Source: Saccoglossus kowalevskii (Eukaryota; Hemichordata; Enteropneusta; Harrimaniidae). Taken from it: 64,000 bases of DNA. Shown piece by piece: positions 53,812 through 64,000 of this stretch; positions within the stretch are counted from its first letter, which is position 1, and each line of letters begins with the position of its first letter. Where the stretch lies: the NCBI RefSeq assembly GCF_000003605.2, contig NW_003156737.1, forward strand, positions 552,043 to 616,042, read 5' to 3'. A model generated the notes under the pieces. That model had not been told where the DNA came from. It worked only from the letters and a program-made list of their open reading frames with translations, and made no database searches. Position numbers and translations under genes: made by a program.

Positions 53812-54381
53812 NNNNNNNNNNNNNNNNNNNNNNNNNNNNNNNNNNNNNNNNNNNNNNNNNNNNNNNNNNNNNNNNNNNNNNNNNNNNNNNNNNNNNNNNN
53901 NNNNNNNNNNNNNNNNNNNNNNNNNNNNNNNNNNNNNNNNNNNNNNNNNNNNNNNNNNNNNNNNNNNNNNNNNNNNNNNNNNNNNNNNNNNNNNNNNNNN
54001 NNNNNNNNNNNNNNNNNNNNNNNNNNNNNNNNNNNNNNNNNNNNNNNNNNNNNNNNNNNNNNNNNNNNNNNNNNNNNNNNNNNNNNNNNNNNNNNNNNNN
54101 NNNNNNNNNNNNNNNNNNNNNNNNNNNNNNNNNNNNNNNNNNNNNNNNNNNNNNNNNNNNNNNNNNNNNNNNNNNNNNNNNNNNNNNNNNNNNNNNNNNN
54201 NNNNNNNNNNNNNNNNNNNNNNNNNNNNNNNNNNNNNNNNNNNNNNNNNNNNNNNNNNNNNNNNNNNNNNNNNNNNNNNNNNNNNNNNNNNNNNNNNNNN
54301 NNNNNNNNNNNNNNNNNNNNNNNNNNNNNNNNNNNNNNNNNNNNNNNNNNNNNNNNNNNNNNNNNNNNNNNNNNNNNNNNN
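53812..54381. other. Assembly gap (570 N)
   Basis: Undetermined bases. Any frames drawn through it are meaningless. Confidence 1.
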
Positions 54382-56276
54382 AAAAGTGAAAAAATACTTC
54401 TTATCACCAGCATAAATGCGTAATTATTTTTTTTACAGAAAAAGTATTTTTTTCACCTTTGATTGAGTAACGCGTCGTAGAATGCAGATACCGGCATGCA
54501 AAATACACTTGTGAAAAGCTTGAAATCTGGCGATTCTAAAAATATATACTTTCCCGGGTCTATTTGTAGTCATTTAGTCACAATCAGAAGATGAAAACAA
54601 GTATGCAAATAATAGTCCCGCTACCTTAAATAACTTAGAGTTTTAAATAAAATCATATTTGTAATACACTTATTGCTAGTTCATTCACGATTAAGGATTA
54701 ACATGTGCATAACATGGAAAGTTGAAAACCAATATGATGAACACCGAGTAAACTGTGTTAAAAAAGGTAAATTTTATATATACATATTTTTTTATTGAAC
54801 ATTATTGGTACTGTATAAATTGACATCATCATGACGTAATCTATATTAATGCTGTAAACGAAACAACACTACACTGTCGTGACATGGCGATCTGGGCAAC
54901 TACACTGAATCCAATGCAATAGTTACATACTATATGTATGGTATCTTCACTCAGTGATTGATGGTTAATCTTTTGTTTGCACTGATTGTCTTTTATTGGT
55001 CTAGTGTCCGTCGCGTCATTCAGACATAGGACTAGTAGTTCGTTTCAAATGTAGCAATGGAAGAGTCGTTCGCTAGATATTGACTTGTTTTGACAATTTT
55101 AATTTGACGGCATGTCCAAAGTTCACATTTTTCTTTGTCGTCTAGGTTGTACTTATAGCATTATTCGCAACCTCCATTGTGTTAACATTAATATGGAAAT
55201 GTCAAAAAAGTCTTATAAGACTGTAATTTGTAAACCAATAGCAGTTACTGACTACTGACGAAATTTCTAATTTGTTCTGCAGGATGTGTCATTTAGTTAA
55301 TCGTCATCACAGTCGATACAATTATATTACATGTAGTATAAATGTCGTAATCGTCGCAATGTATTAAACGTTTCGTGACATATGTTAATTTATATCTGCG
55401 ATATTATAATAGTTGTATATTTCTTGAATCTTGAAAATGTATCAGGCTGCAATCTCTTGGGCGTAATATTTATTTGAACGATAAATTCTTCGCAGTCGTA
55501 TTTGTATTATACGAATGCATTAGCCAAATAAATGTCACGTGACCTATATGTGCGTTATATGTTAATACCAACTATAACTTTTACAACCATGATAAGATTA
55601 TTCGAAGCTTATGTTATTGTACACATTAACAAAAAAATAAACCGCTCATTGTAGAATTGCTTTAATTGAAATTCAAGTATTGACAGACATTGCCTGAATT
55701 TCTTTGAAAACTTGTTTGATATTCTGACGGCTTTATCAACGCTGTAGTGAATAGCACGTGGTAATTGAAATCCTGATCTTCCGAGCATCGATTTCTTTAT
55801 GAATTCAGCACATTTGTAATTTAATTATATATTTTATGTTGTGTAACAGATACTTTGTTAAATATATATCATATTTATGTTTTGGTCTACGAAGTCAAAA
55901 CATTTGCAGAAAAAAACATTTTGTTTTCAATATAATAATAGCGCACTTTATATAGGACATCTGTAGCACAAAATGTTGACCATATACCAATTATATTTAA
56001 CGCGCGACTGTTTGTTTAATTATATGCATGGAAATGAACTATTTGTCCCTTGTAGTTAAAATGTATAGAAGGAAACACGTACTATGAACTTGACCATTGA
56101 CCTGTTGTTAGATCGTGTACCAACTTTGAAGATACTGGCTTTTTTTCCTTCTAGTTATTCGCGGACACACAAGCTTAGGCCAAGAAAAAAATCTATCTCT
56201 TGCATGATTGTATTGTCAGTAATATCGTCATGTAGTTGAAATCTTATATTTAATTTATATAAAACACGATACTGAC
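54382..56276. other. AT-rich spacer, no gene seen
   Basis: No open frame with a recognisable domain and no delimitable repeat. Confidence 0.4.
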
Positions 56277-56460
56277 CATGTTTTTATTTTATCGGCACCA
56301 ATATACAGAACATCAAATGCCGTGTTTTGTTCACTCTTAGTTAGAGCATACCTCTTCGTTTCAACTAATTTGAATTTGAAAAAATTATCTGAACACTCTC
56401 GTAAATTAGAGTTTAGTGGCACAGTCCTTGAATTAGTAGTGTGTTGACTTGTTGATATGA
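56277..56460 (-). CDS. Possible internal exon, faintly semaphorin-like
   Basis: A minus-strand frame reads FFKFKLVETKRYALTKSEQN followed by TAFDVLYIGADKIKTW and meets a usable donor (ATG followed by GTCAGT, GT at 56276-56275). The segment Y-(F)DVLYIGAD recalls the semaphorin domain near its C-terminal blades, where (Y/F)DV-(L/M)-F-(I/L)G-TD is common. The expected Gly after Asp is missing and I found no neighbouring semaphorin motifs. The acceptor is uncertain; an AG near 56460 follows purine-rich sequence. A second open frame lies just upstream (56494-56778), but it ends in a stop without a donor. Treat this as a weak candidate. Confidence 0.2.
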
Positions 56461-57668
56461 ACGCTGTGACGTCACTGTCTGAGCACTTCTCAATCAATAT
56501 AAATCAATCAGCTGAAGATATTCGGCTTTTGACAATTCTTTATAAGGTTTCCACTTTGAAATGTCGTCATTAGCGACGTCGATTACTCCAAAAGCACGAC
56601 TAATAACGCATCCACTGGAAATCTGAATGAAGTTAGTGCTTTCAGCCCTTTCAATGCCCTGCACTTCACACCTCGATGTGATGACAGGGAGCCCAGCAAC
56701 TACGATCAACTGTATACAGTCTCTATGTGTGTGTGGGGGGGGGAGTACCGGCTGGTATCTATTGTAAGAAACAGACAAGGGATGTAGGATCCAGCCAGCT
56801 CACATTTTTTTAAATTCGAAAAAACAGCAAAAAGAATGAAAAATAAAATCTAAAAAAAGATACCAGCTTGAAGAATATTGGAAGCCGTCATATCATGAAC
56901 TAGCGCCCTCTATGTTCAAAATGTCAAATCATTTTGCTTTTTTTTTTGCGGTAGGTGTTTTTCGGCGAGGCACGTAGAAACATTATTTTTTCTTGACCTT
57001 ACGTACATTATTACTGTTAATTGTAAGCTACATGACTTATAATTGAGATATTCCAGTTATGATTATGTTAATGTGGCAACTGCGATCACGTCACGTGAAT
57101 ACATTGACTGTGTGACTTTGAAGGTGGTATTCATACTCATCTAAAGACACTTACGCTTGTTAATACTTTTGATGGCGGACCAAGATCATACCACGACCGG
57201 ACGCATAGAGCCGGGAACAGCCACTGGTGGCGCTGTATAGTTTTAAAAATATTTAATGGCTCGCAAAGTTAGATTTATATTACAAGAAACACATCACTTA
57301 TTAAATCTTGTGACTAGTTTTGTATAGTAATATCCACAAAAAGCTGAAGGTCAAGGCAGAAAATATGTGCTTGCGGCATTTCATAAAAAATGGTTTCTAA
57401 TAATAATTGCACCTTAAAATAATATTCATGAGATATGTCTACGTCATAAGTTATTAGCATATTTTTTATGAAGTGCGCATGCTTCAGGTTCACAACACAT
57501 GCGTGAAATGAAAATTGACCTGCTACTTGAACACACACAAAAATCGGTCGGCTACTTGAAAATTGTGCTGCTATCTGGAAAATCTGTAAATATGACGCAT
57601 AAGTACAATTGTATTGTGTATGCTTACGAAGTCGAGTAAACCACGAGATGCTGAACTCTTCTAGTTAC

Positions 57669-57767
57669 GAACATCGAGTTACAAAAATGACCTCGCCCAA
57701 TTTTACAAAACTACTTCCAATTGTAACTCGATGTTCAATTAACAGTTAACCGAACTTCGAGTTACGG
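57669..57767. repeat. Inverted and direct repeats of a GAACATCGAGTTAC unit
   Basis: GAACATCGAGTTACAA at 57669-57684 is matched perfectly by its reverse complement TTGTAACTCGATGTTC at 57721-57736. A third, looser direct copy (GAACTTCGAGTTACGG) lies at 57752-57767. A 16-bp stem with a 36-base loop is possible. Confidence 0.85.
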
Positions 57768-60433
57768 ATAACATAACATTTTTGTTCATAAATTCCCTAA
57801 CAACAACATTATCTCCTTCCACGCCACTAAGGCACAATATTTCAACAACAGGTATCAAATAATCCATGTCTACTTTAGTCAACTAATTTCTTGTTCTGGC
57901 TCCTATAACTTTTAATACGAAACGTGTTGTCAATTGAACGAGTTTCCGTTCGCCCTCACAAAGCGGTAAATACAGAATCTCAGCAGGTATCCAACTACCG
58001 TAAATTAAATCACTTGCAAGTTGAAAGAGTCGGCTGTGGGTTTCGTCCGCGTCTCCAAAGGCCGTCGAATGAAATTAAGTTTTGCAAGTTAATCTCATGA
58101 ATGTCGGTACTAGATGACAAATTTATCGGGTTCCTAAGCAAAATCTCAGATACGTCACCATCTTGGGAGGCGGGGGCTAAGCCTCTCTGGCGGCCCTTCA
58201 CTAACAATTGTATATGTCATTTCCCACAATTTTGCGGCGTGCATGGCAATTTTCAATGGTTCCCATCGCATGACCGATTTCAATAAAATAATAACTACTC
58301 AATCTTTCCTTGGAAACAATATTTTGGTAAGATTAGGACATCTTTACGTTGTTATATTTAAACAATAAATTGTTCATACTTTCTTCTATGTCCCGGGATT
58401 TCGAACCTGAAACCACGCCCTCGGTGGTGAACTTAAGATAACATATACTGTATGACATGGCGATACAGGGGAGTGCGCTTAATTACGGTCATAAGATATA
58501 GTAATAAATTGGAATGAATGCTGAACGTTGTCAGCAACGTATATTTATGTGCTGCTGTAACCAGTTTCTTTTTGTAATGCCATGGATAGTGAGTAACTTG
58601 CGCCGTTTTTGATGTTTAGGATTTTCTTTATATGAAGCAAATATGTACGGCAAAACTGCCACTGAAACGTCTCATTGGGAATCGCTGCCGTCTACGCTGT
58701 GAGTCTTCACTGAGAACACTCGAAACTGAGTGACGTATGAATGCAGAGATATAATGTTATACGTTTATGAGAAAGGCATTTCAAACACTTCTAACGGCAC
58801 TCTGACATTCTTACCTGGTGAGTGGTGAAATGACTGTCAAGATGTTCCCAATTTTGTATTCAGTAAATTGATTGCTGAAAGTAACATTTACTGTGTATTT
58901 CGAAATTGTCAGAAAACAATGTATGCACACAAATTGAGTAATGTGTATTATAATACAGGAATTAAAATATTACATATTTAAAATATAAGTGTTGTTTTTT
59001 AGTGGGAAAGCGGGTATGAGAGATGTATGTTAGGTACAGTTTTGCATGGTGGATGTCTGTTCGATGTGATAGATGAATAACACGTGGTCATTCGGGCAAT
59101 ATCACGATTTACTGTCTGCCCTGGGCTGTTAGTAATGACTAATGTTGATGATGCTCAGTGTTGATTGACAACATATTTGCGGAGTTTGTGACCATTTCTT
59201 TTAACAAAGTATCAGCAACCCAACGGAGATTGTTTGTGTTCCTCCCTTTGCTGGCAAATTTATTTCTTCACACACATGTTTTTTTAAACACTTAAAATAA
59301 AATTTCACCTTAAGGGAAATTGACGGTGTACTTTCCATCAACAATGTTTTCATCAATAATTATCCTGGACTTGAAATCAAGGAAACCTTCACCTTTCTAC
59401 TAGACTGCGCGTCAAACGACATGACCTCTGTTATACCATCCACATTCCCCATTTGCATAGTAGTATCGCCTTTCTGCTACATATGGTGTCTTCATTAGAG
59501 TACAATGACTTTGAGAAAGGTTATAGATCAAGCCTGTCTTCTATGCTGCTAAGTCAAGGCGTTTTTTCAAGAGAATGTCTTGTTTCATCTTTCAAGCGTT
59601 GTCATGGCAGATGATTAGCGTTGGTTATGAAAGTTACAGCTGCAAAGTACTCCATTCTCCTGTGAGTTTTCATAACAATGGGGGCGATGACGACTATCAT
59701 ATTGCTCATAATTTGCAACATATGTGGCAACTTATTTAGCAAATAATTGTTGGACGATGACATGACAGCATCACGTCGTCGAGAACGTAATTCACGAGCA
59801 TATTTAGAGGATTCCTTGTTTGTTGATCGAACAGTATCCCCTACAGGTTAGAACAGAGAATCATAATATGAATATACAATCAAAATACAGTCATCGAATC
59901 CTGTGCAATTGTTATACAAACAAGTTTGGGATCAGACTATTGCACAAAGATTTTAATCAAGTTCATTCAAATCAAGTACACACGAGACCGCGATTGATAT
60001 TAACAATTGTTAACAATCGTCTTGATGTTTTCAGTCTATTGTTGTTCAGTGTTGCCAAGGCAAGTTTAAAAAAGTCATTTCATTCACATACCCACTACAA
60101 TTAACACAAAATCGCAGCAGGTAATGTAACGTTCACTAAAATGGTTGGCAGGCAACGGATTGCTAGTACATGTATGGGGTATGATGGGTCGATAAAAAGA
60201 AGAAAAACATTTACTAATTGGCGAAAGGATGCTGGCAGTTATTCAGTGTAACGCTTGCAGGAAATTATTGTTCGTGTTAGTGGTTATTCTTTAAATGGCT
60301 TGTTTGTTAAATATTAGGATACACATTGTGATTGAGATCAATAAAAAAAATAATAACGAAATAAATTGGTGGGAATGACAGTGGCATTGTAGTGGTAATT
60401 GAGAGAAATTACATGTGTGTTAGCAATGCTTAC

Positions 60434-60671
60434 CTGAACATGAAATCCTTGCTCCGTATGTAGTTGCTATTTCCGTGAGGAGAGTACTTAGTTTAGGAAC
60501 AGAGAAACTGTCACTTGCTACATTATACACCTGTGTATTATTTTCGGCAATTAGGCGTCCATCTTGATAAGGCGTGGTTGTAGTCACATGCGAATTGGGA
60601 CGGATAGATTTACCACACAGCAAAGTAAATAAATACACTATAAATTGGAACTTTAAGAACATCGCCACCAT
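60434..60671 (-). CDS. Candidate first coding exon of a secreted or membrane protein
   Basis: A minus-strand ATG at 60671 with G at +4 starts MVAMFLKFQFIVYLFTLLCG, a typical signal peptide, followed by KSIRPNSHVTTTTPYQDG and a sequon (NNT). The frame runs 79 codons and ends at CAG followed by GTAAGC, a near-ideal donor (GT at 60433-60432, phase 1). The frame is open further upstream, and another ATG lies at 60704. Codon choice looks coding. The last part (SFSVPKLSTLLTEIATTYGAR) vaguely recalls the start of a semaphorin domain, and the weak frame at 56277-56460 could be a later exon of the same gene, but I could not find the middle exons. The product is otherwise unrecognised. It runs in the same direction as the hemopexin gene but begins after that gene's stop, so it would be separate. 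Confidence 0.4.
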
Positions 60672-61528
60672 ACAACTAAATATACTTTTCTGTGGGTCGT
60701 CCATGACAATTGGATACGGATTCGTCGAAGAATCAGCCGAAGCAAACGTTATGTTTCGTAGGGGTTTTGATAAGCACGGACTTTGTACTTTGTCCAGCTG
60801 ACCGTTATCTATGTGCAATGTGTAACATATTGGTAAAACACTTGTCTGTGCGTTCACCAGCAGTATATGGTTACTAAGTAACGAAAACCAGCTCACATAC
60901 TGCCTAGTAGGCGTGTGTATGTGAAATTACAGAAAATAATGCAACTTGGCAATAAGGTAATGCAGCAATACACACACAAATAAATAAGAAAGCAGATTCT
61001 TTGTGTTCACGTGTATATGCATATTCATATTGTATTACTAGTATATTTCTACAACAACTTTAACGTAGTAAAATCACCTGGGAAACATATAAACTGTTCC
61101 AGTCACGTGTCACAACTACGAAAACGATTATTGGTCACTCGTGGCCCTTATCTATATAAAGGAATAGCCACGATAAATAAAATAGGCACAGACGAGGACA
61201 TTTTGTCACGGGGAGAACTTTATATCCTAGATTAGTCCGAATACGAGGATTTTATCTTTCTATTTAAAGCTCATCACGGCAAACTATCTATAGTTCTAAC
61301 TATTTTATAAAATATTCTCGCCCATCAAATCGTAATGTGAAACGGAGCCATGCCTCTATTTCAAAATCGAATATGCTATAAACGTTCTAGAGCATTTATC
61401 CGCAATGCGTGAATGGGTACACGTGTGCGTCTTTCGGAATTTGTAGTTAGGTGCGTTTTTTTTTTTTATTTTTACCAGCCAGATTGGAAAATTACCCTTC
61501 TCGGACCATCTTTGGCAGCCAAGGATCA

Positions 61529-61552
61529 TTTACTCGGCCGAAGCCTCAACAT
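61529..61552. repeat. 24-bp segment shared with 5622-5646
   Basis: TTTACTCGGCCGAAGCCTCA and then ACAT resembles TTTATTCGGCCAAGCCTCTA and then AACAT at 5622-5646. In both places an ATGGCGG follows, 37 bases downstream here and about 125 bases downstream there. Confidence 0.5.
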
Positions 61553-61588
61553 TAATCCATTTCACCGAGATTTACTGTGTGGTTCAAT

Positions 61589-61663
61589 ATGGCGGTGATT
61601 CGAGTTCAACCCAACACCGAATTTTTCGATGTGAGAACAATAGACAGTGATAAATGGTATTAG
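61589..61663 (+). other. Short ATGGCGG frame with a possible splice donor
   Basis: ATGGCGGTGATTCG opens 24 codons to a TAG. At codon 14 the frame meets GAT followed by GTGAGA, a plausible donor. It might be a first exon of a gene or a repeat-derived promoter end like that at 5771. I have no family assignment. Confidence 0.15.
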
Positions 61664-62480
61664 ATGTTGGGGAATGGGATTTTTTTATAGTTAGATCTCA
61701 TTAAGTAGATCGTGCGTATACGCTCTAACTACCACAATTTTAATATGTATGAGAACAATGAGTACACATTACTCAACCATGGCACTCTCACATGTAAACG
61801 TTCTGGCACTTTCATAGCATTGTTAAATAGGGATATGATTCTATTTCACATTACATATTTCGTGCAGAATAGTTTACATGGGTGTCAAGTCGAATGAATC
61901 CCGAGTAAGAGGACATTGTTAAAGTTGTTACTCGGTGGGCAGTTGCAAAATTAATTCTGTATGAAGCAATTGATTGTTAAAGGTCAGACTTGATATTCGA
62001 ATCAATAAGTGGAAAAAAATATATGAATTATGGGCGCAGCAAAGAGCATGCAGTAAGAATTAGGCTGACCCACATGAAGCAACCGGGAAAGGAGGGGTAA
62101 GCAGGGAATTGTGAACTTGTAGAATATATTAACTACTGCAATGGGTACCACCAGTATACTTGAAAATGTGAAGCAACTTGACCAAATTTCAAGTAGAATT
62201 AGGAAATATTTGTGGAATGACATTGGGAACTGGGAAACAACTACCCAAAGTCCCTCATTTGGTTGTAGTGAAGTGGTCTGAAAATGGACTATTTTGTCCA
62301 TTGTTCTCGTCTTTGCCGAACTAAGCGAAACATCCTGAAAAGACAATACAATTTTGTGTCATGATACTCTAGACTCAGATGCAGTAATTCTGTCAAGAAA
62401 GTCGCAAATGGTCAAATAATGGAATGCAAAAATAACAAACATAATAATATAAAAATTAAAAATGAACTAGAAAGTTTTAT

Positions 62481-62486
62481 TTTATT
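62481..62486 (-). promoter_or_regulatory. Candidate poly(A) signal of the hemopexin gene
   Basis: AATAAA on the minus strand about 310 bases past the stop codon at 62793. A second overlapping copy lies at 62476-62481. Confidence 0.4.
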
Positions 62487-62713
62487 CCGCATCTTCCGTT
62501 CTCAAAATAGCAAAATAGTTAAACAGATCCGGTGTGTAACTTTTCCAGTTATCCAATTATACATGCCATTTGACAGCCCTGTCATGAATATGACTTCTGT
62601 GGCAAAATGCACTAGGTGTCGTCACTAGCACTTGCAATTTGCACATACAAAATAAAAGTCAGGAGAGACAACAGTTACACTGAATGTCCAGAACTGTCGC
62701 CTGGCACAGCAAA

Positions 62714-62734
62714 TATATAAATAAATAAATAAAT
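62714..62734. repeat. (AAAT)n microsatellite
   Basis: Short perfect AAAT/ATAA run in the presumed 3' UTR of the hemopexin gene. Confidence 0.85.
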
Positions 62735-62792
62735 TGCGAGTATCAAAACAACTAGTCTTATAAAATTATACAATGAGTATCCCCCCCATAGG

Positions 62793-63163
62793 TCATTTAC
62801 ATCGCAGCCAATCTCTGCTAAATGAACGCCCGTAACGTTTGTCTGGAGTCTTTGACGTGTCTCTAAATCTCCAATACTTAGAACCCTTCACAAAGTACGT
62901 GAATTTGCCTATTGAAAACGCGTCGTCAAGATCAAAAGGCAGGCCCGGTAAAATTTCAAATAAATATTCACTCGGCCCAGGCAGAACTCGTTCAATGTCT
63001 TCGTCCCAAATATAGTATTTCCAACCTTTAGTAATATAGATTTCGTCGTCGCTAATGTGTCTGATAAATGCAGAGTCAGGATTTTTTGGAAGACCCATTT
63101 CGTGTGTCGATTTTGGATATCCCAGATCAAGTTCATTGTTAGTGTACCTCCACATGTAGCGAT
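62793..63163 (-). CDS. Hemopexin-domain protein, last exon (matrix metalloproteinase-like)
   Basis: This exon codes the last two and a half blades of a four-bladed hemopexin propeller. It starts with RYMWRYTNNELDLGYPKS, continues through DSAFIRHISDDEIYITKGWK and LDDAFSIGKFTYFVKGSKYW, and ends GRSFSRDWLRCK before the stop. Repeated D-(A/S)-(A/F), (I/F)YF-x-K-G and (Y/F)W-x-(Y/F) patterns mark each blade. The final Trp-Leu-x-Cys is the family's C-terminal cysteine, which bonds with the first blade. The protein stops one residue after it, so there is no transmembrane or GPI tail: a secreted enzyme is expected. The acceptor TTCTTTCTTAG (AG at 63165-63164) gives phase 1, which fits the upstream exon. 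In matrix metalloproteinases this domain governs substrate and inhibitor binding. The catalytic exons lie past the window, so a vitronectin- or hemopexin-like protein is not excluded. Confidence 0.85.
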
Positions 63164-63762
63164 CTAAGAAAGAACGAGACATTATAAGTGTTATAACATT
63201 AACCATTGCGATTATTTTCCATTCCATTGTTATTCAGGTATAATAATATACCATCAATGTTTGTGTCACATACTTCTTTGAGTGGATCAGGCAATGAATT
63301 GTGTTATTCAAATTTTATTTTCAGTTTTTCTTAATATGGCGAACACACATGTGTAAAAACAAGATATGTATCCAAACTAACTATCGAGACTGTATTGAGC
63401 AATTGGAAAAACACAATAAATGATGCACTTGCATAATTAGCATAGCGTGAATTGAATATTATCTCACTGTTTACAAATATGCTAATTGTATAATTATTTA
63501 AATAATGTTCATGTATACATTCAGCACTTCAAATATTTTAAAAGATTGTCAACAAATTTCTGATCCTTGAATTGCTGAAATGGATATACAGCCTACTTAC
63601 CACAGTAATTACATACGTTGTTCCCAAGCGGTAGGGGACAATTTAATTAATTGCCAGTTCACAATATTAAACGAAAACGTGTATGTTAAATGAAATACGT
63701 ATATTATGTACAACGATAAAATAATTTTCGCCTTTTTTTATAATTCTGACACACACACGTAC
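63164..63762 (-). other. Intron of the hemopexin gene
   Basis: 599 bases from GTACGT to TTCTTTCTTAG. It splits a codon after its first base; joining G with AT gives Asp, restoring KIYFFKDRYMWRY across the junction, a standard hemopexin blade. Confidence 0.85.
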
Positions 63763-63936
63763 CTTTAAAGAAGTATATTTTCTCAGTTTTGGGCGATGCG
63801 AATGCCGTGGAAACACCATCAGGTATTCCCGGATACTGTGACGTCAATCTTTTGGGGTAACCCTTCTTGACTCCGCTATGTCTACCAACTACCCATATAT
63901 GGGCACCAGAAATGAGATATGTGTCACCAGCAGCAT
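63763..63936 (-). CDS. Hemopexin-domain protein, penultimate exon
   Basis: A 174-base exon (58 codons, phase 1 at both ends), bounded by an acceptor CACGTACAG and a donor AAAGGTACGT. It reads AAGDTYLISGAHIWVVGRHS and then GVKKGYPKRLTSQYPGIPDG and VSTAFASPKTEKIYFFK, one hemopexin blade with the usual GYP-(K/R)-L-x-x-x-(Y/F)PG-(I/L) linker. Symmetric phase-1 blade exons are typical of the family. The preceding exon, with the first blade, hinge and any zinc protease domain, is to the right of the window. Confidence 0.82.
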
Positions 63937-64000
63937 CTGTACGTGAGCAAACCATTGCAAACAAACAAACAAACCATTGCATAAAGCGTGCACGTGTAGT

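Noticed and set aside
53736-54413. Long open frames over 200 codons
   Set aside because: They run through the N gap and have no real sequence content.
56494-56778. 94-residue minus-strand frame as an exon next to 56277-56460
   Set aside because: It ends in a stop with no good donor before it, and its first part is a CA/GT and poly-G run. It is too weak to call.
58380-58430. tRNA or tRNA-derived SINE on the minus strand (GGTTCGAAATCC B-box-like)
   Set aside because: No A-box, acceptor stem or anticodon arm can be drawn around it.
60420-60896. Whole 158-codon frame as one protein
   Set aside because: The part upstream of the signal peptide has no support, and the strong donor at 60433 means the last codons are intronic.
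62002-62346. 114-residue minus-strand frame downstream of the hemopexin gene
   Set aside because: It is hydrophobic and without motifs, and it lies past the gene's likely poly(A) signal. Nothing supports it as an exon.
1-64000. CRISPR arrays, bacterial operons, rRNA or tRNA genes
   Set aside because: No regularly spaced repeats with spacers and no RNA gene signatures were seen. Spliced genes and the composition indicate animal DNA.

Overview
The window is animal nuclear DNA. It is AT-rich, full of microsatellites and small repeats, has spliced genes and very large spacers, and carries one assembly gap of 570 Ns. Two receptor genes of the neuropeptide FF / RFamide-like rhodopsin class, a matrix-metalloproteinase-type hemopexin gene, miniature inverted-repeat elements and a solo LTR together suggest an invertebrate with a large repertoire of peptide receptors. 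A hemichordate, amphioxus or echinoderm-like deuterostome, or a lophotrochozoan, would fit. The sequence alone does not settle the species.

Layout. At 546-1613 (minus) and 46170-47237 (plus) lie two close paralogues of a seven-helix peptide receptor. Each has a single-exon coding region of exactly 355 codons, and each has a splice acceptor 8 to 14 bases before its ATG. They point away from each other across about 44.5 kb. That spacer holds no gene that I can identify with confidence. It does contain the first-exon-like start of a RecQ-type helicase (5771-5905, frame broken), two copies of a roughly 150-bp inverted-repeat element whose ends carry NRF1-like motifs (7027-7179 and 26827-26968), a 434-bp solo LTR with a 5-bp target duplication (43631-44064), a diverged inverted pair of short segments (36787-36832 and 37732-37779), a 44-bp tandem duplication, microsatellites, and a few short coding-like reading frames that I cannot name.

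Right of the second receptor are a 286-bp element with 23-bp terminal inverted repeats (47818-48103), a 129-bp ATATT pentanucleotide array, the N gap (53812-54381), and then a minus-strand region with gene-like pieces: a possible exon ending at 56277, and a signal-peptide exon with a strong splice donor ending at 60434. The window ends in the last two exons (63763-63936 and 62793-63163, minus) of a gene whose product finishes in a hemopexin propeller, most likely a secreted matrix metalloproteinase. The rest of that gene lies beyond the right edge.

The functional genes are not an operon or a pathway. The clear signal is a local, inverted duplication of a peptide-receptor gene. I found no tRNA, rRNA or CRISPR array and no intact autonomous transposon.
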